64,000 bases of DNA from CAZIUL01 sp964542475. GTDB taxonomy: Bacteria > Planctomycetota > B15-G4 > CAYZWU01. The stretch lies in the NCBI GenBank assembly GCA_964542475.1, contig CAZIUL010000009.1, positions 65,905 to 129,904 of the forward strand, given 5' to 3'. The translations under genes were made by a program, and so were the position numbers. Below the pieces are notes generated by a model. That model was not told the origin of the DNA. It saw nothing but the letters and a program-made list of their open reading frames with translations, and did not search any database. Position 1 is the first letter of the stretch. Every line of letters begins with the position of its first letter. Shown one piece after another: positions 8,678-17,300 of the stretch.

Positions 8678-9742
8678 TTAATGATGCGTCAACATCCGTT
8701 CCAGCTCATCGGTTTCCGTTGTATGTGACATGGCATCTTCGTATGTAATCTGGTTGCTGTTGTACAAGTTCGCCAAAGACTGATTCATCGTTACCATTCC
8801 AAACCTGTGGTTGGTCTGGATTATGCTGTATATTTGGTGGGCCTTGTCGTCACGAATAAGCGCCTTGACAGCAGGATTGGTCAGCAGGACCTCTGCTGAC
8901 AGAATTCTTCCCTTGGCATTGGCCGCGGGCAGAAGCTGCTGACAAAATACTCCTGCCAGCGTAAAGGAAAGCATTGTCCTTATTTGCTGTTGCTGGTAAT
9001 CAGGGAACACATCCACGATCCGGTTGATTGTCTGAACGGCATCTGAAGTATGAAGCGTTGCCAGGGTCAGGTGCCCTGTTTCCGACAGTGTCAAAGCCGC
9101 TTCGATTGTTTCGAGATCGCGCATCTCGCCGACCATGACAACATCGGGATCCTGCCTAAGCACCGAACGCAGCGCCTTCTTGAAGGCATGCGTGTCCGAG
9201 CCCACTTCCCTCTGGGTTATCAGCGCGTTCTTGTTCTGGTGCAAAAACTCGATCGGGTCCTCGATGGTCACTATGTGACAGCGCCTTTTCGCGTTGATCT
9301 GATCCAACATGGCAGCCAGCGTCGTGGACTTACCGGAACCTGTCGCCCCGGTAACGAGAATGAGGCCTTTTGGGAGGTTGCACAGGTTTTCGCAAACCTT
9401 GCGCGGCAGCCCAAGGTCATCGAAGTTATCGATCCTGTACGGTATGACCCGCAAAACCGCTCCGACGGCACCGCGCTGCACAAAAACGTTCGTTCTGAAA
9501 CGGCCGAGCCGCTGCAGCCCGAAGGAAAAATCCAGTTCCAGCTCCTTTTCGAACTTTGCGATCTGATCGGAGGTCAATATCGAATAGATAATCGACTTCG
9601 TGTTCTCCGGCATCAGAACATCGTACTCCGTGTTCTGAAGCACTCCGTTGATTCTCAGCTTTGGTGGTGACCCGGCAGCAATATGAAGATCCGATCCTCC
9701 CCTTTGAGTCAACACTTCAATCAGCTCTTGCATACTCAACAT
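8678..9742 (-). CDS. pilT: Pilus retraction ATPase PilT (copy 1)
   Basis: 354 aa. Walker A GATGSGKST (132-140), Asp box 'IVTIEDPIEFLHQNKNALIT', Walker B 'DPDVVMVGEMRD' and His box 'TGHLTLATLHTSD' are intact, and the N-terminus starts like PilT ('MQELIEVLTQRGGSDLH'). No tetracysteine, as expected for PilT. The ATG at 9742 has GGGGAG six bases upstream, which supports this start over the internal Met at 9733. It is the first gene of the cluster, 38 bases before pilB. It drives filament depolymerisation and so implies retractile pili rather than a pure T2SS. Confidence 0.93.
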   Translation of the reverse strand: MLSMQELIEVLTQRGGSDLHIAAGSPPKLRINGVLQNTEYDVLMPENTKSIIYSILTSDQIAKFEKELELDFSFGLQRLGRFRTNVFVQRGAVGAVLRVIPYRIDNFDDLGLPRKVCENLCNLPKGLILVTGATGSGKSTTLAAMLDQINAKRRCHIVTIEDPIEFLHQNKNALITQREVGSDTHAFKKALRSVLRQDPDVVMVGEMRDLETIEAALTLSETGHLTLATLHTSDAVQTINRIVDVFPDYQQQQIRTMLSFTLAGVFCQQLLPAANAKGRILSAEVLLTNPAVKALIRDDKAHQIYSIIQTNHRFGMVTMNQSLANLYNSNQITYEDAMSHTTETDELERMLTHH

Positions 9743-9913
9743 GTTGAACTCCCCAATCCCATTCTCTACAGAACAAATTCCCGCATTTCACGGAAACATG
9801 CGATGACTTCCACAAAAGAAGATTTATAGAATATATCGAGATTCTTCGAGCCCAAGTTGAGAGGAATGATTTCCAGTATTACTAAAGTTCGGCAGGAATT
9901 GGGGTTGGCATTC

Positions 9914-9933
9914 GGGATCGGGGTCGGGAAGGG
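9914..9933 (+). other. Possible G-quadruplex motif upstream of pilT
   Basis: Four runs of three or four G separated by 2-3 bases (GGGATCGGGGTCGGGAAGGG) in the 274-base gap between the EF-G paralogue and pilT. On the coding (minus) strand of pilT it is C-rich. Functional meaning unknown. The rest of the gap (9743-10016) shows no clear terminator. Confidence 0.4.
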
Positions 9934-10016
9934 CACGTCAAGGGGTGCACACGCGGGCGCGCCCCTGCGCGATCAACGTAATATTGACATTATTCGTGTT
10001 GGGGCACAGGGAGCGG

Positions 10017-12059
10017 TCAACCCTCATCTTCTTCTTTGTTATACTTGGCGATGATTGCTTCTGCAATCTTGGATGGGACCAGATCGTAGTGGGAAAACTC
10101 TATGGTATAGGACCCCTCACCGGCTGTGATTGACCTCAGATCCGTTGAATATGTCTGAATTTCCTGAAGCGGCACCGTAGCCTTGATGATCTGAATGTCG
10201 CCGATGGAATCCATTCCTTGAATCCTTCCCCTTCGTCCGTTCACGTCAGAGGTGATGTCCCCCATGAACTTCCCGGGAATCGAGACTTCAATATTGGCGA
10301 TCGGCTCAAGCAAAACAGGCCGCGCCTTCATAAACGCGTCCTTGAAAGCTTTTGTGGCAGCAACCTTGAAAGAAGCCTCTGATGAGTCAACGTCGTGGTA
10401 GGAACCGTCTACCAATCTCGCCTTGACATCGACCACTGTATAACCCGCAATCACCCCGGCATCGAGCACTTCCCTTATCCCCTTCTCGACCGCTGGTATG
10501 TACTGCCTGGGTATAACGCCGCCGACGATCTCGTCGGAAAAAACGAAACCCTCTCCTCTCTCAACGGGTTCAAGGATCAGCTCAACTTCACCGTACTGGC
10601 CGTGACCGCCCGTCTGTTTCTTGTGCTTGTGATGCCCCCCTGATGTCCCCTGTATTGTTTCTTTAAGAGGAATCTTCGGCAGCTTCGTCTCAACTTCCAC
10701 CTTGTAGCGCGACTTCATCCTCTTGATGATGTTTTCCAGGTGAAGCATACTTATCCCAAGAATGATCATTTCAGCGGTCTGGGGATCCCGCTTGGCTTCG
10801 AATGTAGAGTCCTCGGTGTTCAATTTTTTCAGGGCTGTACCGAGTTTTTGTTCGTCATTCCGGCTTTTGGGAGAAACCGCAAGAGAAACCATCGGCGCAG
10901 GCATGTCCATGGCCGGCACAACGACATTACTCTTTTCATCGGTTACCGTGTCGGAGTTCTCCAACGTTTCAATCTTCGAAAATACCAGTATGTCACCCGC
11001 CACAGTCTGCTCTTGAACAGGCTCGAGCTCCTTTCCCTGGGGGCGGAAGACGTTACCGATCTTCTCGTTTTTCTCGGTCCGTGGATTGTATATGATCAGG
11101 CCGGGACTGATGGATCCGGTGTACATCCTGATGTAGTTCATCTTGCCCACATAAGGATCTGTCACCGATTTGAATACGAAACCAACCGGGTCATCGCTTT
11201 CCCTGGGATCAAGGCGGATTTCTTCGTCTCCCTTGGAAGCGGAGCGAAAAGGTCCATCCAATGGGGAAGGAGCGTATTCAGCCAGGAACTCCATCGCTTC
11301 CGCTACTCCAAGATCCTTTTCCACGGCCGTGCAAAGCACGGGCACCAGGCTCTTGTTGTTGATGGCAATCCTTAGCAGTTTTTTCAGATCCGCCGGTTCG
11401 ATGGTTTCGCCCTCGAGATATCTCTCCATCAGCTCTTCGTCGTTTTCGACCAGCGCTTCAATGAGATCCAACCTTGTTTGTTCGACCCGATCCTTCATGG
11501 AGTCGGGCGCTTTTTCTGGAGCGTTGAGGCAATCGACCAGGGTGGAAACCTTGCCCCCGGTCGTATCCGGAATAAAGACAGGATAAATGTTGCTGCCGAA
11601 GAACTCCCTGAGGTTCCCTATGAGCCCGTCCCAATCAACGTTTTCCATGTCGACCTTGTTGATGATGATCACCTTGGCAAGGTCCAGCTTACCGGCTTCC
11701 TCCCACAGCTTGCGTGTATTGTATAAGATACCGTTGAAAGCATTGATATTGACCAACGCTGTTTCAGCGGCATAAAGCGATGATATGGCTTCACCGATGA
11801 AATCGGGGTATCCGGGTGTATCCAACAGGTTGATTTCGTGCTCGTTGTGGTTCAGGTGCATGATTGACAGGTTGATCGAATGTTTCTTGTCCTTTTCTTC
11901 AGGATCGTAATCCGAAACGGACGTGTTGTCATCGATCTTGCCGAGCCTGGTCACAGCCCCTCCCTTGAAAAGAAGCGCATCGACCAGAGAGGTTTTCCCT
12001 GAGTCCGCCCCACCGATAAAGGCTATGTTTCTTATAGCTTTTGCCTCATAGTCAGCCAT
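10017..12059 (-). CDS. Elongation factor G paralogue (EF-G-2 / FusA2-like)
   Basis: 680 aa, close to the EF-G length of about 700. GTPase motifs: G1 GGADSGKT (16-23, not the GHVDHGKT of canonical EF-G), G3 DTPG (80-83), G4 NKVD (134-137). The switch I segment reads 'HSINLSIMHL' instead of the RGITI motif of main EF-G. Domains II-V follow, including the EF-G-specific 'KKQTGGHGQYGEV' and a domain IV stretch 'DVDSSEASFKVAATKAFKDA'. Such paralogues occur beside a canonical fusA in many bacteria; their roles vary and are mostly untested. It is monocistronic here. The canonical fusA (normally in the rps operon) is not in this window. Confidence 0.9.
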   Translation of the reverse strand: MADYEAKAIRNIAFIGGADSGKTSLVDALLFKGGAVTRLGKIDDNTSVSDYDPEEKDKKHSINLSIMHLNHNEHEINLLDTPGYPDFIGEAISSLYAAETALVNINAFNGILYNTRKLWEEAGKLDLAKVIIINKVDMENVDWDGLIGNLREFFGSNIYPVFIPDTTGGKVSTLVDCLNAPEKAPDSMKDRVEQTRLDLIEALVENDEELMERYLEGETIEPADLKKLLRIAINNKSLVPVLCTAVEKDLGVAEAMEFLAEYAPSPLDGPFRSASKGDEEIRLDPRESDDPVGFVFKSVTDPYVGKMNYIRMYTGSISPGLIIYNPRTEKNEKIGNVFRPQGKELEPVQEQTVAGDILVFSKIETLENSDTVTDEKSNVVVPAMDMPAPMVSLAVSPKSRNDEQKLGTALKKLNTEDSTFEAKRDPQTAEMIILGISMLHLENIIKRMKSRYKVEVETKLPKIPLKETIQGTSGGHHKHKKQTGGHGQYGEVELILEPVERGEGFVFSDEIVGGVIPRQYIPAVEKGIREVLDAGVIAGYTVVDVKARLVDGSYHDVDSSEASFKVAATKAFKDAFMKARPVLLEPIANIEVSIPGKFMGDITSDVNGRRGRIQGMDSIGDIQIIKATVPLQEIQTYSTDLRSITAGEGSYTIEFSHYDLVPSKIAEAIIAKYNKEEDEG

Positions 12060-12190
12060 GGATATCTCCCTGCTTTGTTTTTAAGCGTGAGCATAAGCCT
12101 GATCATGGTAAAGCCAAATGCCATGACAGGATATACATTGATCCGGTCCACAAGCTATGTATCACTCGTGGTTATTTACAAAAACGATCT

Positions 12191-12219
12191 ATACTAATTC
12201 CAGATCCTGTATAAATCAA
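12191..12219 (-). promoter_or_regulatory. Candidate sigma-70 promoter of the EF-G paralogue
   Basis: On the minus strand TTGATT (-35) and TAGTAT (-10) are separated by exactly 17 bases, about 130 bases before the ATG at 12059. Each hexamer matches 4 of 6 consensus positions, so this is only a candidate. Confidence 0.3.
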
Positions 12220-12243
12220 GCTCCGGTTTTAACATTTCACATC

Positions 12244-12421
12244 TAACCCGCTTATTTCATACTCTTCGTCGCGAGGTGCCGTAAACTGTGTTGTGGCAAG
12301 GCGCATGTCAGGAGACGACCGCAGGCCTGTTCCTACAGGTTGAGGATCGTCTCCTGGCATGAAACGCAGCCACGGCGCAGGTTACTGTGCCGCAGCAGAA
12401 GAGGATGAAATATGCGGGCTA
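12244..12421 (-). repeat. Dispersed palindromic element R1, copy B (longest)
   Basis: 178 bases with imperfect inverted termini: left TAACCCGCTTATTTCATAC, right (reverse complement) TAGCCCGCATATTTCATCC. The centre holds a long palindrome (CAGGAGACGA ... TCGTCTCCTG) with an inner CCTGT-AGGA-ACAGG hairpin. It is flanked by TA on both sides. This is the reference form for the seven copies. It lies in the 441-base gap 12060-12500, which otherwise contains only the candidate promoter above and no gene. Confidence 0.9.
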
Positions 12422-12500
12422 AACGGTTTCTACGCAAGAACCGCATCGGGGGATAACGCTTGGGTCATTATTTAAACTTCGAACCATTCATGTAACCCCC

Positions 12501-13382
12501 TTATCTCCATAGGGATGAAGCAAATCGCGGCCATTCCTCCAAGAGCTCGATGATCTCCGCCCTGAAGAATATAACGGTCACGACCCCCAATGAAAGGAAA
12601 GGCCCAAACGGGACCTCATGCTTTCCGGTGATTAGCCTGTACGGCACGCCAACTATGCTGCCTGCCGCACAGCCCGCGACAAATACCATCAAAACACCTT
12701 CCCATCCGAACATACCACCCACAAAAGCCATGAACTTGACATCTCCCATGCCAAGGGCCTCCTTTTTCAGCGCGGCCTTTCCGATCCACCCAACGGCAAG
12801 GAGGGTTCCCCCGCCTACCAGAGCGCCGCCAAGCGAGGAGATGAGGCCCGCAAGATGGGCGTTTAAAGCCTCGATGAAAAGGCTGCTGTTCTCCTGCAAG
12901 CCCGGCAGGAGCGCGCATGCCAACGGTGCTGCCACAATCCCGGAATAGGTAATCTCATCCGGAATGATCTTGAAATCCAGGTCGATGAAAGTAACCACCA
13001 GCACGGTTGCTAGCATGTACATCTGGATGATGTAGATTCCTAAAAGTTGAAGACGTTCGGACCCGCTGTTGATGATGTCGGGTGCATGGCCGATGGTCAG
13101 GCACACGAATAGTATTGATGTGAGGGCTTCGACCAAAGGATATCGCCACGAAAGCAAGCCGCCGCAAAAACGGCATCGGCCGCGCAAGCGGACGAACGAT
13201 ACCACTGGTATGTTGTCATACCATGGTATCGATTTTCCGCAAGCCGGGCAAAACGACCTCATTGGGCGTGTTACTGTAAGGGATTCCCTTGGAAGCCGGT
13301 AGATGAGAACATTGAGAAAGCTGCCGACCATGGCCCCAAAAACGCCCGCGACAACCGAAAACAAACAGATCGGAAAGCTCAT
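12501..13382 (-). CDS. pilD: Prepilin peptidase / N-methyltransferase PilD
   Basis: 293 aa polytopic inner-membrane aspartyl protease. An N-terminal DiS_P_DiS domain carries the zinc cysteines Cys45/Cys48 and Cys70/Cys73. The two catalytic aspartates lie in 'FIDLDFKIIPDEIT' (about 134-142) and 'LGMGDVKF' (Asp214). About eight hydrophobic segments. It cleaves the leader of PilA and pseudopilins and methylates the new N-terminus. It is separated from the other pil genes and follows a run of lipoprotein genes, 34 bases after the small lipoprotein, so it may be cotranscribed with them. Confidence 0.95.
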   Translation of the reverse strand: MSFPICLFSVVAGVFGAMVGSFLNVLIYRLPRESLTVTRPMRSFCPACGKSIPWYDNIPVVSFVRLRGRCRFCGGLLSWRYPLVEALTSILFVCLTIGHAPDIINSGSERLQLLGIYIIQMYMLATVLVVTFIDLDFKIIPDEITYSGIVAAPLACALLPGLQENSSLFIEALNAHLAGLISSLGGALVGGGTLLAVGWIGKAALKKEALGMGDVKFMAFVGGMFGWEGVLMVFVAGCAAGSIVGVPYRLITGKHEVPFGPFLSLGVVTVIFFRAEIIELLEEWPRFASSLWR

Positions 13383-13416
13383 CTATGGCTTCTCCATCCA
13401 GCACAAAAAACCGTAA

Positions 13417-14280
13417 TCATTGGCAGTCGCAATTGATCCATATATGACTGAACGTGTTTTCTATCCTATTCCCGCCAAAATCGGTAAAGCCCAGAAGATC
13501 CCTCCAAAGCTCGTAGCGGCGCCCTTTCAGAAAACCCCCTGACGGCTTCACATCAACAAACGAACTGCCGGTCCCTGCTGTGCTGATCGAACAGACAAGG
13601 TCCAATCCGCCAAAGTCATTGTCAACCTCTCCGCTCCCGCCTTTTGGCTCTTCACCAATTTTAACTACCTCATTCGAAACACGCATACCCGCTCTTTGGC
13701 CCAGCACGGAACCGGGAAACAAGGGCTCTGAAAACTTCAGCCGTAAAAGCGACCCCGGAGTCACATCAAGGCCGCGAATGTTTATTTCTTGCACAGGCTT
13801 GCTGTTCACCGCCACGAGCACCGGGGCTGATCCGGGATCACAATCAACAAAATGAGAAAGTCCTACAGGTTCGCCGGATACGGTACTGAAAGAAGATGAA
13901 TAACAGCGGTCAAGGTGAAACCCCCCTGTTGATAAAACAGCAATATATGATGGAAACCCATTGAAGCAGACCTTGTATTCGCATCCTGGAAGGAGACCTG
14001 AGTCCGAGCAATCCTGTGCTTGCGGAAGAGCGGGGAAAAACCTGGCCTCGCTGCCGTTGACAATCCAGCGCCCCCGGGCTGCCTCTCCATCCGCGTTCAA
14101 AATCGACACCGTATCCGGGTTGATTGATGACCTGTCGACTTCTTTGTTGAATTTGAAAACCAGCGCTTCGTTCAGACAAACACCGTTTTTCTCTTCCTGG
14201 ATAAAACTCAAAAGTGAAAAGTCGGAAGCTCTTCCGCAGCCAATCATAATCAGGCACAAAAAACAGAGAGCTTTTTTCAT
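13417..14280 (-). CDS. Small Ig-like lipoprotein
   Basis: 287 aa from the ATG at 14280. An upstream in-frame start at 14346 is rejected because it lies inside the 14313-14361 hairpin and adds a charged leader before the signal. Residues 1-15 form a lipoprotein signal with lipobox MIGC (Cys15). The mature part reads like SbsA/Big_5 Ig-like modules: 'CLNEALVFKFNKEVDRSSIN' and later 'SLLRLKFSEPLFPGSV'. Several Cys residues could make disulfides. It sits between the giant lipoproteins and pilD on the same strand. Function unknown; probably an outer-membrane or surface protein related to its neighbours. Confidence 0.75.
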   Translation of the reverse strand: MKKALCFLCLIMIGCGRASDFSLLSFIQEEKNGVCLNEALVFKFNKEVDRSSINPDTVSILNADGEAARGRWIVNGSEARFFPALPQAQDCSDSGLLPGCEYKVCFNGFPSYIAVLSTGGFHLDRCYSSSFSTVSGEPVGLSHFVDCDPGSAPVLVAVNSKPVQEINIRGLDVTPGSLLRLKFSEPLFPGSVLGQRAGMRVSNEVVKIGEEPKGGSGEVDNDFGGLDLVCSISTAGTGSSFVDVKPSGGFLKGRRYELWRDLLGFTDFGGNRIENTFSHIWINCDCQ

Positions 14281-14312
14281 GAACAGGGCCCGTATCAAAT
14301 CGTCATCACGAA

Positions 14313-14361
14313 GCAGGGGGACAGGTTTTGATTTGTAACGTATCAAAACCCGTCCCCCTGC
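14313..14361. repeat. Long hairpin (20-base arms)
   Basis: Arms GCAGGGGGACAGGTTTTGAT and ATCAAAACCCGTCCCCCTGC flank a 9-base loop, with one mismatch or wobble. It lies directly downstream of the giant lipoprotein stop and upstream of the small lipoprotein. Such GGGGGACAG hairpins resemble REP sequences mobilised by IS200-like tyrosine transposases; it could also terminate transcription (a short T-run follows on the plus strand only). Confidence 0.7.
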
Positions 14362-14389
14362 ATTTTAAATCATGTCGGCAGTGCTGTCG

Positions 14390-17300
14390 CTAATACTTAA
14401 ACCTCATCCGCACGTAGTCGATTTGTGGTTTTTTGCTTTCCGGACTCAGGGTGCCAATCCAAGCTGAATCGAGCCTGATACGAAAACGGATGAACTGCTT
14501 CCCGGATAACTCGGTCAGGTCGTGTGTCCATGTGTCTTCGTTAACAACAGCTGGGTCTTCGTTCGCAACCTTTGATCCCGGGATCAGCGCATCGGTTCCC
14601 TGGAACTGAAAAGCCACATGGTTGTCCTCCGGGATATAGTCGATTTGGGCCACCTTACTATCCGGGGCTTCAACCTTGAAGTCGTTGGAGTCCTCATCAT
14701 CGGGAGGAGTTGCACCGTTCAACACATAATGACCGATAGTATATGCCTCAGCCCACGACTGTCCGCCTATGGTGGTTTCCCTGACCCCCCTGAAACCGTC
14801 CAGCAAGTCAGGAAATGTACCCGGTTCCGGGTTTTCGAACCAGAAATACGGCGGGATTTCATCGTTGATAGGGTTCCTGTCGATAATACGCCCCATGTCG
14901 ATCCACTTGGACACTGCATACGTATGCGAGCTTATGGTGGACTTGGTCTTATACGGATCCACAAGGCATTCAGTGGTTCTGGGAAACTCACCATAGTAGT
15001 TCTTGGGAGTGCCCTTGACCCGGACCTCAAAACGGGAATAGTAGACTTGCTGGCCTGCATTATAATGCTTCATCTTGTCAGGCTCCCATTGGATCTTGCA
15101 GATGTCGCATTCAACCGATGTCCATTCTTTCGGCTCTCCATCAGGCCACCCCACCATGACCAGGTCGTTCTCCGGATCAGGCACCATAAGTTGAATGAGG
15201 CCGTATCCTCCATACCCGCCGTCTCCGCGTGACCAGGAACAAAAAGCCGAATAATTCAGGAGCCCGTTGCCTGGTTGGATTTTGCATGGCTCCAGGATTC
15301 CAACATAACCCACTCCAGTGGTTTCCTTGGCGTCATCTCCCCAACCCCCAGCCACATTGAGACAACCGTTTTCTTCGATTGTGATGGTCTTTGCGGAGTT
15401 CAGGATGATGGCTCCTCCGCTGCCACCTCCCGCACCGCCTCCGAAACTGGAATGGCCGATCACTTCACCGCCCCCTCCTCGCCCGCCCATAGCATATATA
15501 CAGCCGGTGCTCTCTATGCTGATTCCCTCCAGGCTGTGGATTGCGATGGAGCCGCTGCCGCCGCCGCCGCCGCCGCCCTTGGAATCGTAACAGCTTGCAG
15601 CCTTGGGAGGATTTTGCGCCGCGCCCTGACCCTTTGTAACCGGGCGCATGCTGTCCAGCCGTGAACCACCGCCACCCCCGCCCTGTCCGCCGATAAGCTC
15701 TTTCACCTCGCCGTATTCACCGATGAAATCGTTGTCCTCATCTCCATCCTTGAAAACCAAGTTTCCAATATCCCCGGGATGAGGTGCATGATCAATGTGC
15801 TCATCACCGGTGTTTCCGAACTCGTTTATCTTCGTCTGTTCATCAAGAGGATCGCCTTCATGCCATGTAGGATCGTATTCGTAAGATCCATCCCACCACT
15901 CCCAGACGTCCCTGATATAAAACTCCCCATCTTCATCCACACCATACTGCCCCTTCCCAGGATATCCTATATGTCCTTCCTGGTAAAAGGAGCCTCCTCC
16001 GCCGCCTGCGCCGCGGCTGTCAGGATCATTTTTCGAACCCTGCCAGGGAACAAACTTGTCCTTTGCGCCGCTCTCACCCCCAAAACCTCCTGTCTGCTTG
16101 ATGTTGCCTGGACCATAGCCTCTCTCGCCGGTCGGCACGGATTGAAGGTCTGTCAGGTTCTTGAAATTCGGGGGGATGGGAGGCTGACCCATGCCGCCGC
16201 GGCCGCCGCCGGGTCCCGGGGGGCCGCCAGGCGTCGGCATGAACGCAGAATTGAAAGTGGTGTCATTTGTTCCATTCTGCCCGGAAACGTCGATCGTGCC
16301 CCCTATCGTCACTTCTCCTGTAGCCGTAAAAACCAATGGTTTTGATCCCATGGCCATCACAGTCACACCGTACGGTATATTGATCTCCCTGAAATGGAAC
16401 TCACCGGTCTTGATAATAACAGGTTTTGTTATGTCAGGAGTTGCACCGTTGTTCAGAGGCAGCGGCTGGTAATCAGTATCCAGCATCACGATCGATGCCA
16501 CACCAACCACGGGGCGGAAATCTCCGAGTTCCCCGCTACCGCTGAGACCGAGCCCGGCAAGAAGGTGCTTGTACTCAGGAGGTTGGCCATCCAAATCCTG
16601 AACGTTCCAGATAGCTCTGGCGTTGGCGAGCTCGTGCTTAGTCTGTTCCATCTCGTTATCGAGGAACTCTTCCATGAAGAAGTCTTCGATAACCGCATCA
16701 CCTGGACCGGGATCATAGGTTTCGAAGCTTCCAACGAATTCGGCACCGTACGGATCGAAGCCATAGTTTTCGTGCATGCTTCCACCGCTCAGGTTCTTCA
16801 ATGAAAAACGCACCATCATCTCGATGCGCTTTCCTATCGGGAGAATTCCGGAAGGTTCGAGCTTGACCGTAGCCCCGTGATATGAGTTGTTCAAAAGAGT
16901 AACCGTTCCACCCAGCTCGTAATGCCTGAGCGCGAAGTCTACCCTTCTATCGGAGGTCAGCTGTGCATCGTCGATCGCATGGGTTTCCTTCACAGACCCG
17001 GTTTGCAGGTCCAGATGGACCACCTCCATAGCGTTGGCCTCATAAAGAACCATTGTGTCGATATGAAAAAAATCCAAGCTGCAGTAATCGCCTGAAAGGC
17101 CGGACACCACGGTCTCACAGGTCAGGTTGGAGTTGATCTTTTCGATGGATGAGATGGCGTTCGGCGTGCCGGGATCATATACCCTAAGGCCGTAAAGAGC
17201 ACCGTCCCTGCCCATGGTCAGATCCACGAAGTCTCCAAGGCCGGCTACCAATGTTCCGAGCACGACCACAGCTCCGGTGTCCACGTCGATTTCCAAAAGG

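Noticed and set aside
15275..15664. Alanine-rich plus-strand ORFs inside the giant lipoprotein genes
   Set aside because: Shadows of the glycine codon repeats (GGC read in other frames); no start signals.
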